NCBI GenBank assembly: GCA_947652605.1 | Contig: OX393581.1 | Span: 10,234,640 to 10,298,639 of the forward strand | Direction of reading: 5' to 3' | Source: Elmis aenea | Lineage: Eukaryota > Arthropoda > Insecta > Coleoptera > Elmidae | Length of the DNA: 64,000 bases | Shown here: positions 1 through 13,309 of the stretch, in pieces | Layout: every line of letters begins with the position of its first letter | How positions within the stretch are numbered: position 1 is the first letter of the stretch | The notes under the pieces: model-generated | The model's input: only the letters and a program-made list of their open reading frames with translations | Told to the model about the DNA's origin: nothing | Databases searched by the model: none | Made by a program: the position numbers and the translations under genes

Positions 1-1433
1 CATATTTAACCCATGATAGTAAGCCTGGGCGTATGGTCTGGTCCTGGAAGTCTTATTACTTCACCAAACTTATTCAACCCCTCCAAGATTACCTACCCCA
101 AGTGTTTCTTTCATTGCGGAAATTGAATTAAAATTTGTTAGTTATTGCAAATTTTAATTAACTTAGTTGGCCAATCAAGTATTGATGCTTTTAATTTAGA
201 AGTAAGCAATTAAATGCAAGGAATCTGTGACTCTGCAATCTTTCCATTCTACCACGTGTAAATTTAAATTCGTCTCACGACGGCATCGTAGGAAAATGGA
301 GATGCAGCCTATAACACATCCCTTACATTGGCACGAACGTTTTTTACCAAATCCGGTCTCATTTTTTTATCTCCATCCGAAAGTAACAATGGACCGCATA
401 ATACGTCAACACAAAAGCGGCCGATAAAACAAAGCAAAACGAGTCGTAAGCAACAAAGGACATACAACAAAATAAGAAACTAACGAATGCATCGGCAAAA
501 CAAAAGACACACGACATAAATTATGGAAAAGTTGAAAAACGAGTCCGCGAGCGGACAAAAGACGGTCGGCTTGGTGGCACAGAGTCCGTTATTAACACCG
601 ACGCAAGAGACACTTTGATTTAATTGTCCAAGTATCGGGTCGGAATTTCCTCAGGTGCAACGCCAAACGCTAAGGAATCCCGGCTGCATTACTGCGATTG
701 TTTTACCTCCAAGCAGCTACTGTGACAGTTTTATTATAACGCTGGCATTCGATTGTTTTTTGCGATTTAACTGTTCGTAATTGGATGAAACTTCGCAACG
801 TTATTTATTAATTTAAAGAGAAAGGACTGATACTGAAATGTTATATAAATGAAACTGTACAAGCAATTTATTTGTATTTACATTACCTGATATTGACTCA
901 AAAACGAAGGCAAGCTTTGAAAACTGTCTTAAAACTAGCCAGTTTCACTACCACCGCGGTCTCTAAAATGATGGACCTGTTTTTGACCAACGACAATCGT
1001 CTCAAAGAGAGTCATATACATAAATTTACGATTTGCAGCAACACATTCATTAACTCAAAAAGTTTTACTGATGATCTGATGAATGTGTCTCACATCGGAG
1101 CACATTCATGAGATAATATTTCCACGTGAATTCACAATTTAATTGGCTTCACTGAGAATATGGGTAAAAGGATAAATTTTGGAAATAATTACAAATTGGT
1201 CGGGTTTAATAGTTCGCTTTTCCTGAAGATTACAGAACATATTTTCATGCAAATGTTGAAAATCTTTGTGTGCTTCCATATTTGTGAAATTTTATGAAAT
1301 GTAAATTTACTTTTAACAGGTTGACGCCACAGCTCATTATCGTGAGCTTAAAACTTTAGGTTGTTTGAAAGCAATTATATATCACGAGGTCTACGCAAAT
1401 TCCAAATCTTTCGTCTCAACATTTTTGTAATAT
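1..1433. other. AT-rich intronic sequence, nothing recognised
   Basis: No gene, repeat boundary or structural RNA was recognised. The small open frames here have no family resemblance. A GC-richer patch near 540-720 has no open frame of note. Confidence 0.5.
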
Positions 1434-1437
1434 TTAA

Positions 1438-1583
1438 CCTTTTCGGTGCGCAATGCTTTTAGTTTTTCTGTGCCTGCAGGGCACCTAACTTTCATATGCG
1501 GTAACGCTCGGGCGTTAACTCGTCTCGAGCACCTTGGTCCGCGTAAAAATTTGGCGAGTAACTCGTCCAGAGCACCGAAAAGG
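1438..1583. mobile_element. piggyBac-type MITE, 146 bp
   Basis: Ends are inverted: CCTTTTCGGTGC at the left and GCACCGAAAAGG at the right. Both sides are flanked by the TTAA target duplication (1434-1437 and 1584-1587). TTAA target and ends beginning CC(C) are the piggyBac superfamily hallmark. No coding capacity. It sits directly against the 5' truncated end of a LINE fragment, so it probably inserted at or near that boundary. Confidence 0.8.
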
Positions 1584-1587
1584 TTAA

Positions 1588-2520
1588 GTCATACAGTAAG
1601 AGAAGACCAACGTACAATAAAAATAAAATTCGGAAAACCAATAAGATCAGGTTTTATATCGTCAAAGGGATTAAACAAAGGTTGTTGTACATCACCAACC
1701 CTATTCAAAATATACCTCGAAGAGGTGTTAAGAAACTGGAAAAAGAGGTGTACGGCAATGGGTATACCCCTCATCGAAACGATACTTTATTCACTATGCT
1801 TTGCAGATGATCAAGTGGTGGTGGCTCAGGAGTACGACGATTTAAACTATATGACAAGAAAACTCATCGAAGAATGCAGAAAATGGGGTTTAGAAGTGGA
1901 TTTTGAAAAGAACTGGTATATATGTGTATAGATAGACAACAACAGGACCTAATACTAGAAGATGGAGAACCCATAAAAAATTGTAACGAATAAAAATATC
2001 TGAGATTGAAGATTTCACGACAGGGCACGCTGGACGATGCAGTTAAAGAGAGAAACAGAGCAACAATATCGATGGTTATGTGGGATAAAAATATTACAGA
2101 GAAAAATTAAAAACGAATTTAGGTATGACACAGTCATAAAAAGCATTATAACGAACAGCTCGGAAGTATGGCCGCTAAAAAAAACAGAACAGAGGATATA
2201 TTAAAAGCAACCGAATTGGATTTTTGGAGAAGAGCGGCAGGAACAACCAGAAGGTAAAAAATAACAAATGAACGTATAAGGGAAATAATGCATATTACCC
2301 ATACTATTACGGTTGGTATCAGAAATAAACAATTAATATGGTATGAACATGTACAGCGAATAGCTGAAGATGGAATCTCAAAACAAATCCTAAACAGGCA
2401 ACCCAAAGGCAGACGAAAACCAGAGAGACCAAGAAGGGGATCAGGCATAGACAAGGACATCGCGGAGATAGAACTAGAAGACGATACATGGAACGACCGA
2501 GAGATATGGAAATTAGAAAC
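1588..2520 (+). pseudogene. LINE reverse transcriptase fragment (3' half)
   Basis: Degenerate non-LTR retrotransposon. The RT palm peptides GCCTSPTLFKIYLEEVLRNW and LYSLCFADDQVVVAQEYDDL (FADD is the catalytic motif) appear at 1680-1860. The downstream fingers/thumb tail appears in scattered frames: SSEVWPL, DFWRRAAG-like, QLIWYEHVQRIAEDGISKQI and the RRKPERPRRG basic tail to about 2515. Several stops and frameshifts make it dead. Similar elements are abundant in insects. Confidence 0.88.
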
Positions 2521-2524
2521 CTTT

Positions 2525-3005
2525 GCAAGCAAAATGGTGCAAAGTTTTTGAAAAAATCTTAAACGCTTCCGGAGAAAAACGTCAAAAACGAAACCCCTGC
2601 AAAAGCGCTATGATTTGAAAAGTTGTGGTATTTCTGTTATAACTAAATCTATGCGACTTGCATAGGCGTTTAACATAGGGGAAAGCGTTTTTACAGGGTC
2701 TTCGTTTTTCGCGTTTTTCTCCGAAACCGTTAAAGATTTTTTCAAAAACTTTGCACCATTTTACTTGCAAGGGATGCGCGCATTGGTAAATAGAAGAGTT
2801 TCGATTTAATCTCCAACGGTTTTATGACCAACGTAATCGCAAAAATTACCTTTATTATTCAATTTTTCTGTTTTTCTCCTGTTTTTCCGAATGAAATGGC
2901 CAGTGGCACGTATAACTCTGCAAAACATTTATTTTTTATGTTTTTGATGCAATAAACACAGCCTTGATCATATTCTAGCGACAACATATTGTGACCCTCC
3001 CTTTG
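2525..3005. mobile_element. foldback element, truncated copy (family FB1)
   Basis: The centre is an inverted repeat (AATGGTGCAAAGTTTTTG at the left, its complement CAAAAACTTTGCACCATT near 2745), followed by the right arm ending GTGACCCTCCCTTTG at 3005 and then TA. It matches the complete copy at 53,068-53,765 over its whole length, but the outer left arm is missing where it abuts the LINE. Confidence 0.8.
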
Positions 3006-3007
3006 TA

Positions 3008-4010
3008 AGTTGTAAGTAAACAATTTTCAATTATTGTTGAAAATCTAACTTGCATATCGTGGTTATGTCTTTTAATGCTTAAGCTGTTAACTTATTAGTG
3101 GCTTAATTAAAACCCTGATTACCATTATTATTGTTATTGAAAGCAACGTTCGTTATTTATAGATAACGTGTGCATATTACTCATTATCGGTTAAGTGAAA
3201 CCATAATTTATTAGCACCAATTATTACAGGAAATATCAACGATTTTTCAACGCTCCACTATAATCATACATTTTGTTACGATTAACAAACATCTCATTGT
3301 TGTAATACGAACATAATTATTTGAAAATGCTCACTACGGACATCAACTATAATTATTTTGAACGGACACACCCTCGAGGAAGCAATCTCGTAGAAAGTTC
3401 CGTGCATTCATCAGGCCTGAAGTATAAGAATAGTGAACTTTTAAGCAAACATCAACTCATCAAAACACGCCTAATTAAAGGTATCATTATCATGTTTGTT
3501 GGTCGAAAACCTCCTCCTGTCAGCTATCGGTTTAGTGTGGGTTTGCCCGGCTTGACACACATCATCTAAACGGTAATTACTACTCAAGCTGCTGCAACAG
3601 GTTGTTCGAATGCTGTTTATTCTCATCTTGTAGCGATTATTGTTAACACATAAAAACACTTTTGAGATACATTAAAAGCAACTTAATGGAGGACCCAAAA
3701 AAGTGTTAATTTATGGTCTATCAGCAAATTTTACAGACGTTGTTGGACGATTAAGGATTAGTATTTTATTTCACGAATACAATTCGTCTTTTGTTTCAAA
3801 GCTTGATATATTAAACTAATGCATATGCATAAGAGTGTCCTAAAGTCGAGATTCAACTGGAGAATCTTGCTTATTTTAAGAGCACGACGTTGGTTAAATT
3901 GGAGCAAAGTTGAGTAATTTGATGCTGAATTTAAATCTAAAAATAACATAGCCATCGCTTTTTTAGTTCGAAAGTTACTATGAAAAACTAAACAGACATC
4001 AGTATTGAAA
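3008..4010. other. AT-rich intronic sequence, nothing recognised
   Basis: No coding, RNA or repeat feature could be supported in this stretch. Confidence 0.5.
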
Positions 4011-4012
4011 TA

Positions 4013-5319
4013 CAAGATGGGCCAAGTCACTTTACCATTTAAAAATTAAATCATTTTTTGCAATTATAGGTAACTTATTTAATATTTTTTCAGATTCTTA
4101 AAATATAGTATTCGGAAATAAATTATGGGCAAATTCCCGACAGAACAATGTGTAAAACTTATTGAGTTTTACTTTAAACATCAGCGCTCTATTGTTCTTA
4201 CTCAGAGAGCATACACGCGACACTCTTAACGAAAGAAATCCTCCATCAAAACCAGCGATATAGGCCCTCATTCGGCATGTTCAAGAGCAAGGTTCCGACC
4301 AGGATCTTCCACGGATTGGAAGACCTCGCTCAGCTTGTTCCCAGAAAAATATTCAACGTATACGGCAGAGCACTGACGAAGAGCCAAAATTACCCACTCG
4401 ACGGCGTTCTCAAGAGCTTGGAATCACCCACAGTTTTTGAGGCGAATACAAAGAGATCTTAAAATGTTTCCATACAAGGTCCAATTAGTACAGGAGCTAA
4501 AGCTGATGGATCGTCAAACACAGCTATTTATTGTGTCCATATTCAAGAGAAGTCCAAAGAAGATGTCAACTTTATTAAGAAACTGATTATGCGAGACGAA
4601 GCCCATTTTCACTTAAATGGCTTTGTGAACAGACAAAATACCAGATTTTGGGAAACTGCAAATCCCAGAGTCATTCATCAACGAAAGCTGCACCCTCTCA
4701 AATTCGCGGTTTGGCGCGGAATTACATCAGAAAGGGTGCTTGGTCCGTACTTCTTTGGGGATGATAATGAAAATACAGTCACGATTACCGGCGAAAGACA
4801 TCGCCAAAAGTTAAGAAATTTTGTGCCTCTCTCTGTTAAGAACATATCTACTTGAAATGTGGTGCCAGCAAGATGAGGCAACTGCTCACTCAGTCCGAGA
4901 GTCTATATAGCGCTAATAAGGCAAATTTTCGGGAAAAAAAGAATTTCTACAAATGCGGAATTTCGTTGGTCGCCACGTTCCCCTGATCTGACCACTCCAG
5001 ATTTCTTTTTATGGGGATATTTGAAACAGCTATGTTTGTTTATAAGCCCCGAACTCTTGCTGAATTGAAGGACAATATTCGCCGGGAGATTCGAATGATA
5101 AATAGAGTAACTTTGCCAGCTGTTATGGAGAGTGCTATAGAAAGAGCTCGCCTTTGTGAAAATGAAAACGGGGTCATTTAAAAGATGTTATCTTTCATGT
5201 TTAGGCCAAAGAAATTTCCAAGATTTGTACATTATAATATAAAAACAAAATTATAAAATATTTAGAAGTAAAAAAGTTTTTTAATTTTTAACTGGTAAGG
5301 GGACTTTTGGGCCACCCTG
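4013..5319 (+). mobile_element. mariner-like transposon, near full length, inactive
   Basis: About 1.3 kb, the usual mariner size, between TA dinucleotides at 4011 and 5320. The right end reads inward CAGGGTGGCCCAAAAGTCCC and the left CAAGATGGGCCAAGTCAC, with similarity continuing about 45 bp (TTACC, TTAAAAATTAA). Inside, plus-strand transposase pieces appear in order: an N-terminal MGKFPTEQCVKLIEFYF, the catalytic-region peptide DEAHFHLNGFVNRQN, NPRVIHQRKLHPLKFAVWRG, GPYFFGDDN, and RSPDLTTPDFFLWGYLK near 4985. Frameshifts and stops separate them, so it is a fossil. The central Gln-Asp motif is damaged. Confidence 0.92.
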
Positions 5320-5321
5320 TA

Positions 5322-7334
5322 CATACACGATTGTTGTTTTATTATTATGAAAACAATTAATTATAGATCCTAGTGAAATCTACTTCAAAATTAAGGTCAA
5401 CGTTAACAAAAATGAAAACAAAATCGCAACGCTTTTTATTTCTGAAGGCACGCTATAGCAATGATAATTGACCGTAACAAATCCTTTTACTTCGGCAAAC
5501 AACACTTAATATTCCGATAAAGGCAACATCTTAAACGGAAACAAAAGAAACTAGTTGGCAGCGTAGAAGCCGCAGGTGCCGTAGTAAAATAACATTGCGT
5601 CAACTTTCAATTGTCGCTGTGAATAATAATAATAAAGATGGTTTACGAGTGGCGTTCGTCTTGAACGTCTTGACGGGTTCACAATGGTCCCCGACCGGGC
5701 GACACTGGCCCCCTGCCGAGTACCTCGGTACCCTCGCATACTTCCCCATGAGTGCACTTTTAGGTAACAGAGGCCGGACCACCACAGAGACCAACAATTG
5801 ATAATGATACCATTTGTAGGCAACTTTATTTGGCAAACTTTCGTGCCAGCAATATAAACAATGCGAAATGGGACCCTAAAATTCACCGCCTTCTGGAGAT
5901 TTATAATTTTAATACAGTAAAAATTGACCGCAGCCACGTTAAATCCACATAACAAATTGGCGCTTCTAGATTCTGCGAATTATGATTAAATATATTGAAG
6001 GAATGACACATACACAATTGTAAAATAATTTTCGGGTGTCGGTTTTAAAATCACCATAAAATATGGTACCACAGCAGGCGTGGACATAGTTTATGATGTC
6101 AGTTACATCCGGAATAGGCGTGATTTGGTAACCGCCAATTATCTGTAAGATTAATTAGTGGTCTATTGCTAAATTACCATTAAAAAAACAAATGGGAGAG
6201 ATGAATCATTATATGTTTTTAGAATGAATGACCGATCTCTCATAAACATGAAACATGAAATACATCCGTTGTGTTTTAGAACAAAAAAGTAACTTGTTTT
6301 TTGTTATCACTTTTCAGTTTAGAAAAATAAGAAAAAATTAAACATGAATAAACTGGGTCCTGTTGGTTTGTTTTGTTTTGAAACTTGTATTTTATTTGCT
6401 TAGCGTTGCTTGAACTTAAGCTATTTTTTACTTATTATTGCAAAAAATAACCAACCAATGGAAGATTAAAAAGATAGCAGGACTTGATAAAAAAATTATC
6501 TCACAGCAAAAATTGATAGGCTGTTTTTTTTTTGCTTACTACTGTCTATCTTTATATTTTAAGTTTATTATCAGAACACCTTTATCAAGAAGTCACAAGA
6601 CACACCATCTATCGTCAATTCAGTGACAACCACTTCAAGTATCAAGTACTTAATAAGACAAAATAATAAACAACTCCTGCTGGCAGTCTGTTCCATCGGC
6701 ATTATTCTACATTTAAGCAGTTTATTTTGAAAGTGACTTAACTCACTTCTACGTTATTTTGAGATATTAAATGTTTAGCATTTTAATGTACATAAAAATA
6801 TTTAAGCTATCTGTAAAGAAATTTTACTTATATTTGTTAGCTCTGTTAGTTATATTTTTCTCAGTACACATAATTTGCACTGTTTTCATTGCTGTAAAAT
6901 GACTTAAGCCACTTTCAAAATTAATAGCTTAAAAAGACTACGAACTTATGTTGAGTTCGTCCATGTGTTTAACTCAAGTGATGGTTGATAAGATAGTAAT
7001 TTAAGAAAATTGATGAGTAAATTATATAACATAAGTAATTTACCTAACATATTTCAAACAAAGGTTTATTCATGTATTGAACCACCAATATCATTGTTAG
7101 GAGTAATGAAGTCTTCGGACATTTCACTTTGTTTAAAATTTTTAAAATAACTGTGGTAAATTGGGAGTATATAGGGATGCAAATCAATCATGTCATTTTC
7201 AAAATAAATATATTTGCACTTCTGTTTAACAATAACATTTTTATTGGAGAAAATGGTAGTAGTAATTTTGAAAAAAGTGCAAGTAAAATGTTTAAAGGTA
7301 AAAATATCGTACATTTTTGTAATCAAAAAGAGCT
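5322..7334. other. AT-rich intronic sequence with one GC-richer patch
   Basis: No gene recognised. A GC-richer stretch at about 5,640-5,780 is open in several frames on both strands but has no family resemblance or splice-phase support. Confidence 0.45.
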
Positions 7335-7338
7335 TTAA

Positions 7339-8159
7339 CCCTTATATCAATAAACAAAATTCACAATGTGTTTCAATAACCGGGTACCCGGGTTTCCAGC
7401 TACAGAATATTTATAATAAACTTATGCTATAAGTTTTATATATTTTTGTAAATAGAATAAAAGATTGGTTAAATCTTAAATTTTAAATTTCAAATTCTAA
7501 AATCTGTAACAAATAGACGAAACATTTTATTTACTTTTGAATGAGGTAATAAACAAACAAGATATACATATTTAAATAAGTTTAAAACGACCATCTAGCT
7601 CAACATCCCATTGTAAAAATTTGTCCATTTTCGTTATATTTTAAGAAACATTTGTGTTGTTCTTGTTACAAATTACTTTCGATTTTAACCAATCGCAAAA
7701 GAATAATGTTCTCCTAATTTGCTGTAAAATTAGATGTAGAAGATTTTTACACAGTTTTAACAGAACTTTAAAATCAGTAATTTATAAAATAACTTTCAAA
7801 CTTATAGCCTTCGGCTCAGGATTTTGTCATGTCTTTTGTCTCAGGATGTTACCAAAGTAACATACTTTTGTCAATAATTTTACCGGCAAAATAATGTTCC
7901 CTTAACATATTATAACTGATAATTGCTCATAAATCTCATATTTCTACAGGTGGTTACCCGGGTGCCCGGTTATTGAGAATGACTACGTGAAGTTTGAAGT
8001 AAAAACTGTTTTGGTTCCAGGACGGGAAAAAATAATTAAAGCTTATTCCGCTTTAAAAAAGGGTAAAATCGCGACGTTTCGGACAATGTAAAAAAAACCA
8101 CTAAAACACTAAAAAAGTGCTTAGGTGGGTAACCGGGTACCCCTTTATTGACATAAGGG
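7339..8159. mobile_element. piggyBac-type non-autonomous element, 821 bp
   Basis: Flanked by TTAA at 7335-7338 and 8160-8163. The terminal repeats are CCCTTATATCAATAAA at the left and TTTATTGACATAAGGG at the right. Subterminal GC-rich repeats containing CGGGTACCCGGG lie at about 7,380, 7,955 and 8,130, as is usual inside piggyBac ends. The interior is AT-rich without a transposase frame. Confidence 0.85.
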
Positions 8160-8163
8160 TTAA

Positions 8164-11100
8164 CTTATTTTTCGCAAAAAGTGACTTATTAATCAAAATA
8201 AACAGCTCATTTAGTACAGGTAATATAATTTATTATAAAAAAAAACCGCACATTCACAATTAACTTGATAATTGATTAAAAACTGACATTTAATCGTGAA
8301 ATTCTTCATAGATACAAACATAAATAATTTTTGACTATACTTATTTGCATTAAATCTTTAGGATTTGTTTTTAGAAAGGCGAACAGCATCCTCTGTTGAA
8401 ATATAATAATACACATATGTCAGTTTACAACAAAATTTTAATAATACGTTTGTAGTACGTCGACGGAAACACCTATATGTGATGAAATACTGGTTTTCAA
8501 GGCACCAACTAACCTAATTGTCGATATAATCTACAACGTATCGCCTTTTACAGGTTACCATACACTTTTTATAACTAACCATTCTGTAATTATTGTTGAT
8601 TGGTTACCGGATTAGCTAAACAATAAATAAAACGCATGTTATGGCGTTTCAACTAACACGTAATTGGGATATTCATGTACATTCTTGTGTGGTGTATCCG
8701 AAGATTTGGTCTTGAGCCCGGCGGGCTTGGAGCAGAGTTGGCGCCAGCGACCGCCTGCCGGACACCAGACTACACGCACACCCATCACCGCCCGCCGTGT
8801 TTTATTGTTTTACCGTTACAGATATCAAACCGTCCCGTCCGTGAAATACGACCACAAGCATACTTCTCATGCCAAGTTTACGAGCGGACCACGGTAAATC
8901 AAGATGACATCAAGTACCCCTAAAGATAAATATCAATACTGTATAAATTTTTAGTAAGGAAAGTTTAAAATTCCTGTTAATTCTGTGCAAAGTGATTCAA
9001 GCTGTCGTTTTGTCGTTTAAATCACCACCATCCGACTGCTAACGTTTTCCTAAAACTATACCTAATATTTCCAGAGGGGGAGCCCAAGTGCAAAGTGCTG
9101 TCTGAAAGTTCTTAGTTTAAAAACAAACTCAAAAATTCAAAAAACATTTTCCAAAAAAATGACAGCTACGATTATTTTTTTTATTTTAACGTTATTTACT
9201 TATATGCCTAAACTAAAGTGACCAGACGTCTCCTATTTGAACTTATTGTCACTCTCATAAACGTCCCCCGAAATGTCCCCTGTTAAAATTCCAATTAAAG
9301 CGCACTTTATAAAGACGATATATCACAGAAGAAAAAGCGCAGGATTGAATTAATGTTAATATACGTAGAATCGAATATGAAATGGGTAGAGATCTCCAAA
9401 CATTTTAAACAGAATCATGTGGCATGTCAACAGATAAAAAGAATGGATTAATTCGCGTATTCTGGTACTAATGCCATGACTAAAACGCACTTGAAAACGC
9501 CATGTATTTTACATGCAGCATCCTTTTCATTCACTTTTTATGTTCCCATGACACTGGCCATAAAAAAGCTAACATATTTATATTTCTAATTTTCTAATAA
9601 ATACTGAAATTCACATTCAAAAACAGTAAAGCTAAATTTATACACTTCTAAAACTATTCGTATTACACAAATGCCGTTAAACACTGACTTACATTGTACG
9701 CAAAGATCTAAATCTGCATTTTAGTTTGGAAATAACGGTAGGAAAGCCAGAATATTATTAACAATGAACTATAAACATGGTAGGCGTACCGAGCAAACAA
9801 TCGAATAGACGAATTTAACGACGCTTTTATTCAAATTACAACAAAAAGATCTGGTCTGTGATCAGTGCCACATTTTTTGTTTGTGTTTTCCTGCATGACT
9901 ATTTGTTAAATGAAAAGGACGATTCGAATTTGTTTTACCGTTATATTTTACAAAATCAAAGGCGTAATTCTTTTTTAAGCTGTGTAAATTATGTACCATC
10001 AAAATAAGAAAAAAAGGTTAAACGTAATAAAGCGAAGCAGGTATCGTGAAATGGTTTCGTTTTAGCAAGACAGTGCCCTTACCTATTACGATGTTTATGT
10101 AAATTAACGATACCATTTTGCTGCCTCGTTATTCCCTAGAACCTGAATCAGGTCAAACATTTTTGATCAAACTTAATGCATTTTCTGTAACTGAAGAGAT
10201 TAAAATTTAAACTTCATTGACATATATATTTTTGCTTTGTGCTGCTATAGATGTTTTAGACATACGCACAACACCCAAAATGGCAAGTTTATTTTAAGTT
10301 TTCGTCTACACCTCTACGATTCATTTATATTTCGATTACTACACTTATTTGTGGACACCCTGTATATTATTTCGCACACTAATTAGTGGCTTTAAACTTG
10401 TTTTGAGTATTAAAAAAAGCTGTTTGCAATATTGCCTTTAATAATAGCACGGTAACTCAGAGGCCACCGTTTTTAACAAAGAACCTGTTACCTCTGCAAG
10501 CCTTTTTTATATTAAATTATAAACTGCATGTAATCCATTAATATGATAATGCTCAACTAATTATAATTAATTAACAAAAAATAGCATCGCGTAGAGTCGT
10601 ACGCTCTCATAATTATTTAAGGTCAAATCTAATTATGTTGCAATTTGCTTAAAGTTTTAAAACGTCGGTTAAAGTTACGTATCACGAAAACGTTTGACAT
10701 TAAAAATTACCATAATTATTGTATTAAATTTATAACATTCCGGCGTGTGGTTTTCTTGAGGTATCATGTTTCTAGACCTATGTAAGCACAGAATGATTCA
10801 TATTATATGGACATACGTAGCTAATAATAATTAAACATTTCTGAAGTAACACTTACATGGAGTTGTTTATTGATTATAACAAAAAATGGTTAAGGCGTTT
10901 ATTTTTCTACGTTTCTATTGGAAGAATGTTGGATTTACGTAACGGAGTCATTAAGGGTAATAGTTATTTCAAACAGTTATAAATTGCTGCCAAACTTAAG
11001 TAAAAGTTCTTCTACGTAGAGGAATTAGAGAACTATTTTATTAATAATTATGAACATACTTTTTTGACACATTTCTAATTTGAGTAACTTCTAATTCAAT

Positions 11101-11721
11101 CTTCAAATATTTTTGTGATTTTCTAAAGATAAGCAAAAGTAATTTTCAGGAAATTACTATGAGTAGTCCATAAAAAAGCTGCAGTTTTAAGTTCAGCCCA
11201 TACATAGGAGCTTTATTTTACTGGTAATAATCCCTTAGGAAATTTCCACGTCCGTTTTGTCACCTGTAGGTACATGGCCATGGTAACCACAACAGACAAT
11301 TATTTTATTTCAATGGTAATTCTGTTGTTATTTACGGATGTGGGTATTATTTGTATAATTCCCTGCCTATTTTTGTATATTTAGTAAAGTTTATAACTTT
11401 ACTCCACTTAATACCTGTGTTGGAAAATTTCTTTTACGTATTCGTTCAGGTTTTCTTGGTCTTTCGATTTTTTTTAGGCATCTTTAAGTTTCATGTACGA
11501 TGTACTACTGTAGACATTTGCGTTTTCATAAAGAATCCACAGTGTTTTTAAGCTCTATTTTACTGAAATATTTCTTCAGTTTTGGAAACTTATGAGAGTT
11601 TGATGGTATAAGATAGCTGAAGGACAGTGTCTTCTAAGTCTTTGATGTTTATGCGCCTTCTTTCGATTCGGTGCACTTTTTTAATTTAAGAACTTTATCA
11701 CGTTTCATCTGCACTGTGATA
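8164..11721. other. intronic sequence, no gene recognised
   Basis: Mostly AT-rich. A GC-richer island at about 8,690-8,800 is open in overlapping plus-strand frames but unrecognised. A lone mariner-type end (GGACACCCTGTA) lies near 10,355. Nothing else could be supported. Confidence 0.45.
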
Positions 11722-13309
11722 CAGTGGCGGACAGGGCCGGTGGGACACCGGGAGAAATCCCAGTTGGCCGGCCGCTCTGGGGCCGTCGCGGCCCACGGTA
11801 CTTGTTATAATTTTTATGAAAAAAATTATGCAATATTATTGTTTCGGTTAGTAATAAATAAAGAATGTTACAACATCGCATAATTTTTGTACCCCTAGCC
11901 CTCCCAAGCTTAAAAAGCTGACTACGTCCCTGATTTGTGTTAAATGTCACCATCCGTGCTGTGTTTTTGAGCACCAAGTGATATTGATATTATAGCTTAC
12001 TATAATTTTAGTAATTAATAAAAAATTATTAAACTTAATAAATGCAGACTGATATTTTAAATTCATTGTGAGATTGTGAGATTGCTCTGGTTATACGCCA
12101 GTGGTTTACAACCTTTTTGTACCTCCGCCCCCCTTTTTCATAAAAAAAAATTTTGCGCCCCCCTCACTTTTCGTAACAATCTAATTTCATAATAATTATT
12201 TAATGGGCTAGAAAACAATATACCATATTTTGTAAAAATAGAGTTTTTGTTTGTTTGTATTCAAAAATGATATTTTGTAACAGCTGCGTGCCCCCCTTGC
12301 AATAGCCTCGCGCCCCCCTAGGAAGGGGCGCGCCCCACAGGTTGGAAACCACTGGGTTATAGTTTTTAATCGAGGAAGAATGGAAAAAGAAAATGTGCTC
12401 AAAAGAGAGAAAAAGGCAAAAAGTACTTCACGAAGCTGCTAAAAAAAAGTTTCAAGTTAAGTGATATGTTTGCTTCAACTTCTAAAGTTAGTGCACGTGA
12501 TGTTGAAAAATCTAACATTGATCAAGATTTGCATTCGTCAAATTCAACAAACGAAGACAATTAATCTGGCCTGTTGAAACAGACAAAATTGAAACGTCGA
12601 TTAGCAATGCAAAGTCTTCATGTTCAAGTACAAAAATTTTGAATGCTTATCAGCTAGTTATTTCACAAAACCAAAAAGTAAAAATTTTGAGGATTTTTTT
12701 AACAAACATTCTTGTTAGCCAACTTATTTGCCATTTAAGCCAAATGTTATATTTTACAGAGATGATAATATAAATAGACGATGGTTATCATATTGTTTGG
12801 AAAAAGAATCTATCTTTTGTTCCGTGTGCTTGGCATACAGTGATAAGAAAGGAAGTTCGTTTGTAAATGATGGAATAAAAGACTGGAAGCATACTCTGCA
12901 AAGTGTTAAAGAACATGAAAATAATAAGATCCATAAAAATTGTGATTATAGCATATAGCCATATGCTTAAACTTAAAAGTTAAGATATCTATGGTTTAAT
13001 GTTCTCAAACGAAGGAGGCTTACGTAAAAAAAAAGCTCTTGAACGCAAGCAAGTATTGGAAAGAATTATAGATGTTGTAAAACTAATTGAAGAAAGGGGT
13101 TTAGCTTTTCGGGCTCACAGATCGGAATCTGCTAATTCACTTTTATTAGAGAACAATAAGACTGAACAAGGACATTTTTTTTAGAAATAATTATATTATT
13201 ATCTAAATATCACAATATTTTAAAATTACATTTTTTTGGGTCATTAATTTTTTGAGGGCCGGTTTAGCAGGTTATTCCCGGGCCGGTTGAATTTCCCAGT
13301 CCGCTACTG
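11722..13309 (+). mobile_element. hAT transposon remnant with TTF zinc finger
   Basis: Left end CAGTGGCGGACAGGGCCGG and right end, read inward, CAGTAGCGGACTGGGAAATT. The 8-bp flanks CTGTGATA and CTGGGTTA match at 6 of 8 positions, which suits an old target duplication. Plus-strand transposase pieces: a TTF-type zinc finger at 12,740-12,950 (CSVCLAYSDKKGSSFVNDGI with a later H..C pair) and the hAT N-terminal block RKQVLERIIDVVKLIEERGL, AFRAHRSESAN at 13,050-13,140. The catalytic core is deleted. A smaller hAT-type MITE is nested at 12,099-12,354. Confidence 0.88.
12099..12354. mobile_element. hAT-type MITE nested in the larger hAT
   Basis: Terminal repeats CAGTGGTTTACAACC and GGTTGGAAACCACTG, followed inside by C-rich blocks (CCGCCCCCC, CGCGCCCCCC), typical of such MITEs. 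Candidate target duplication GGTTATA(C/G) occurs on both sides but is offset by two bases on the left, so the exact left border is uncertain. Confidence 0.78.

Noticed and set aside
8664..8923. Two overlapping open frames in a GC-richer patch
   Set aside because: No recognisable domain, no consistent splice signals, no link in phase to the neurobeachin exons.
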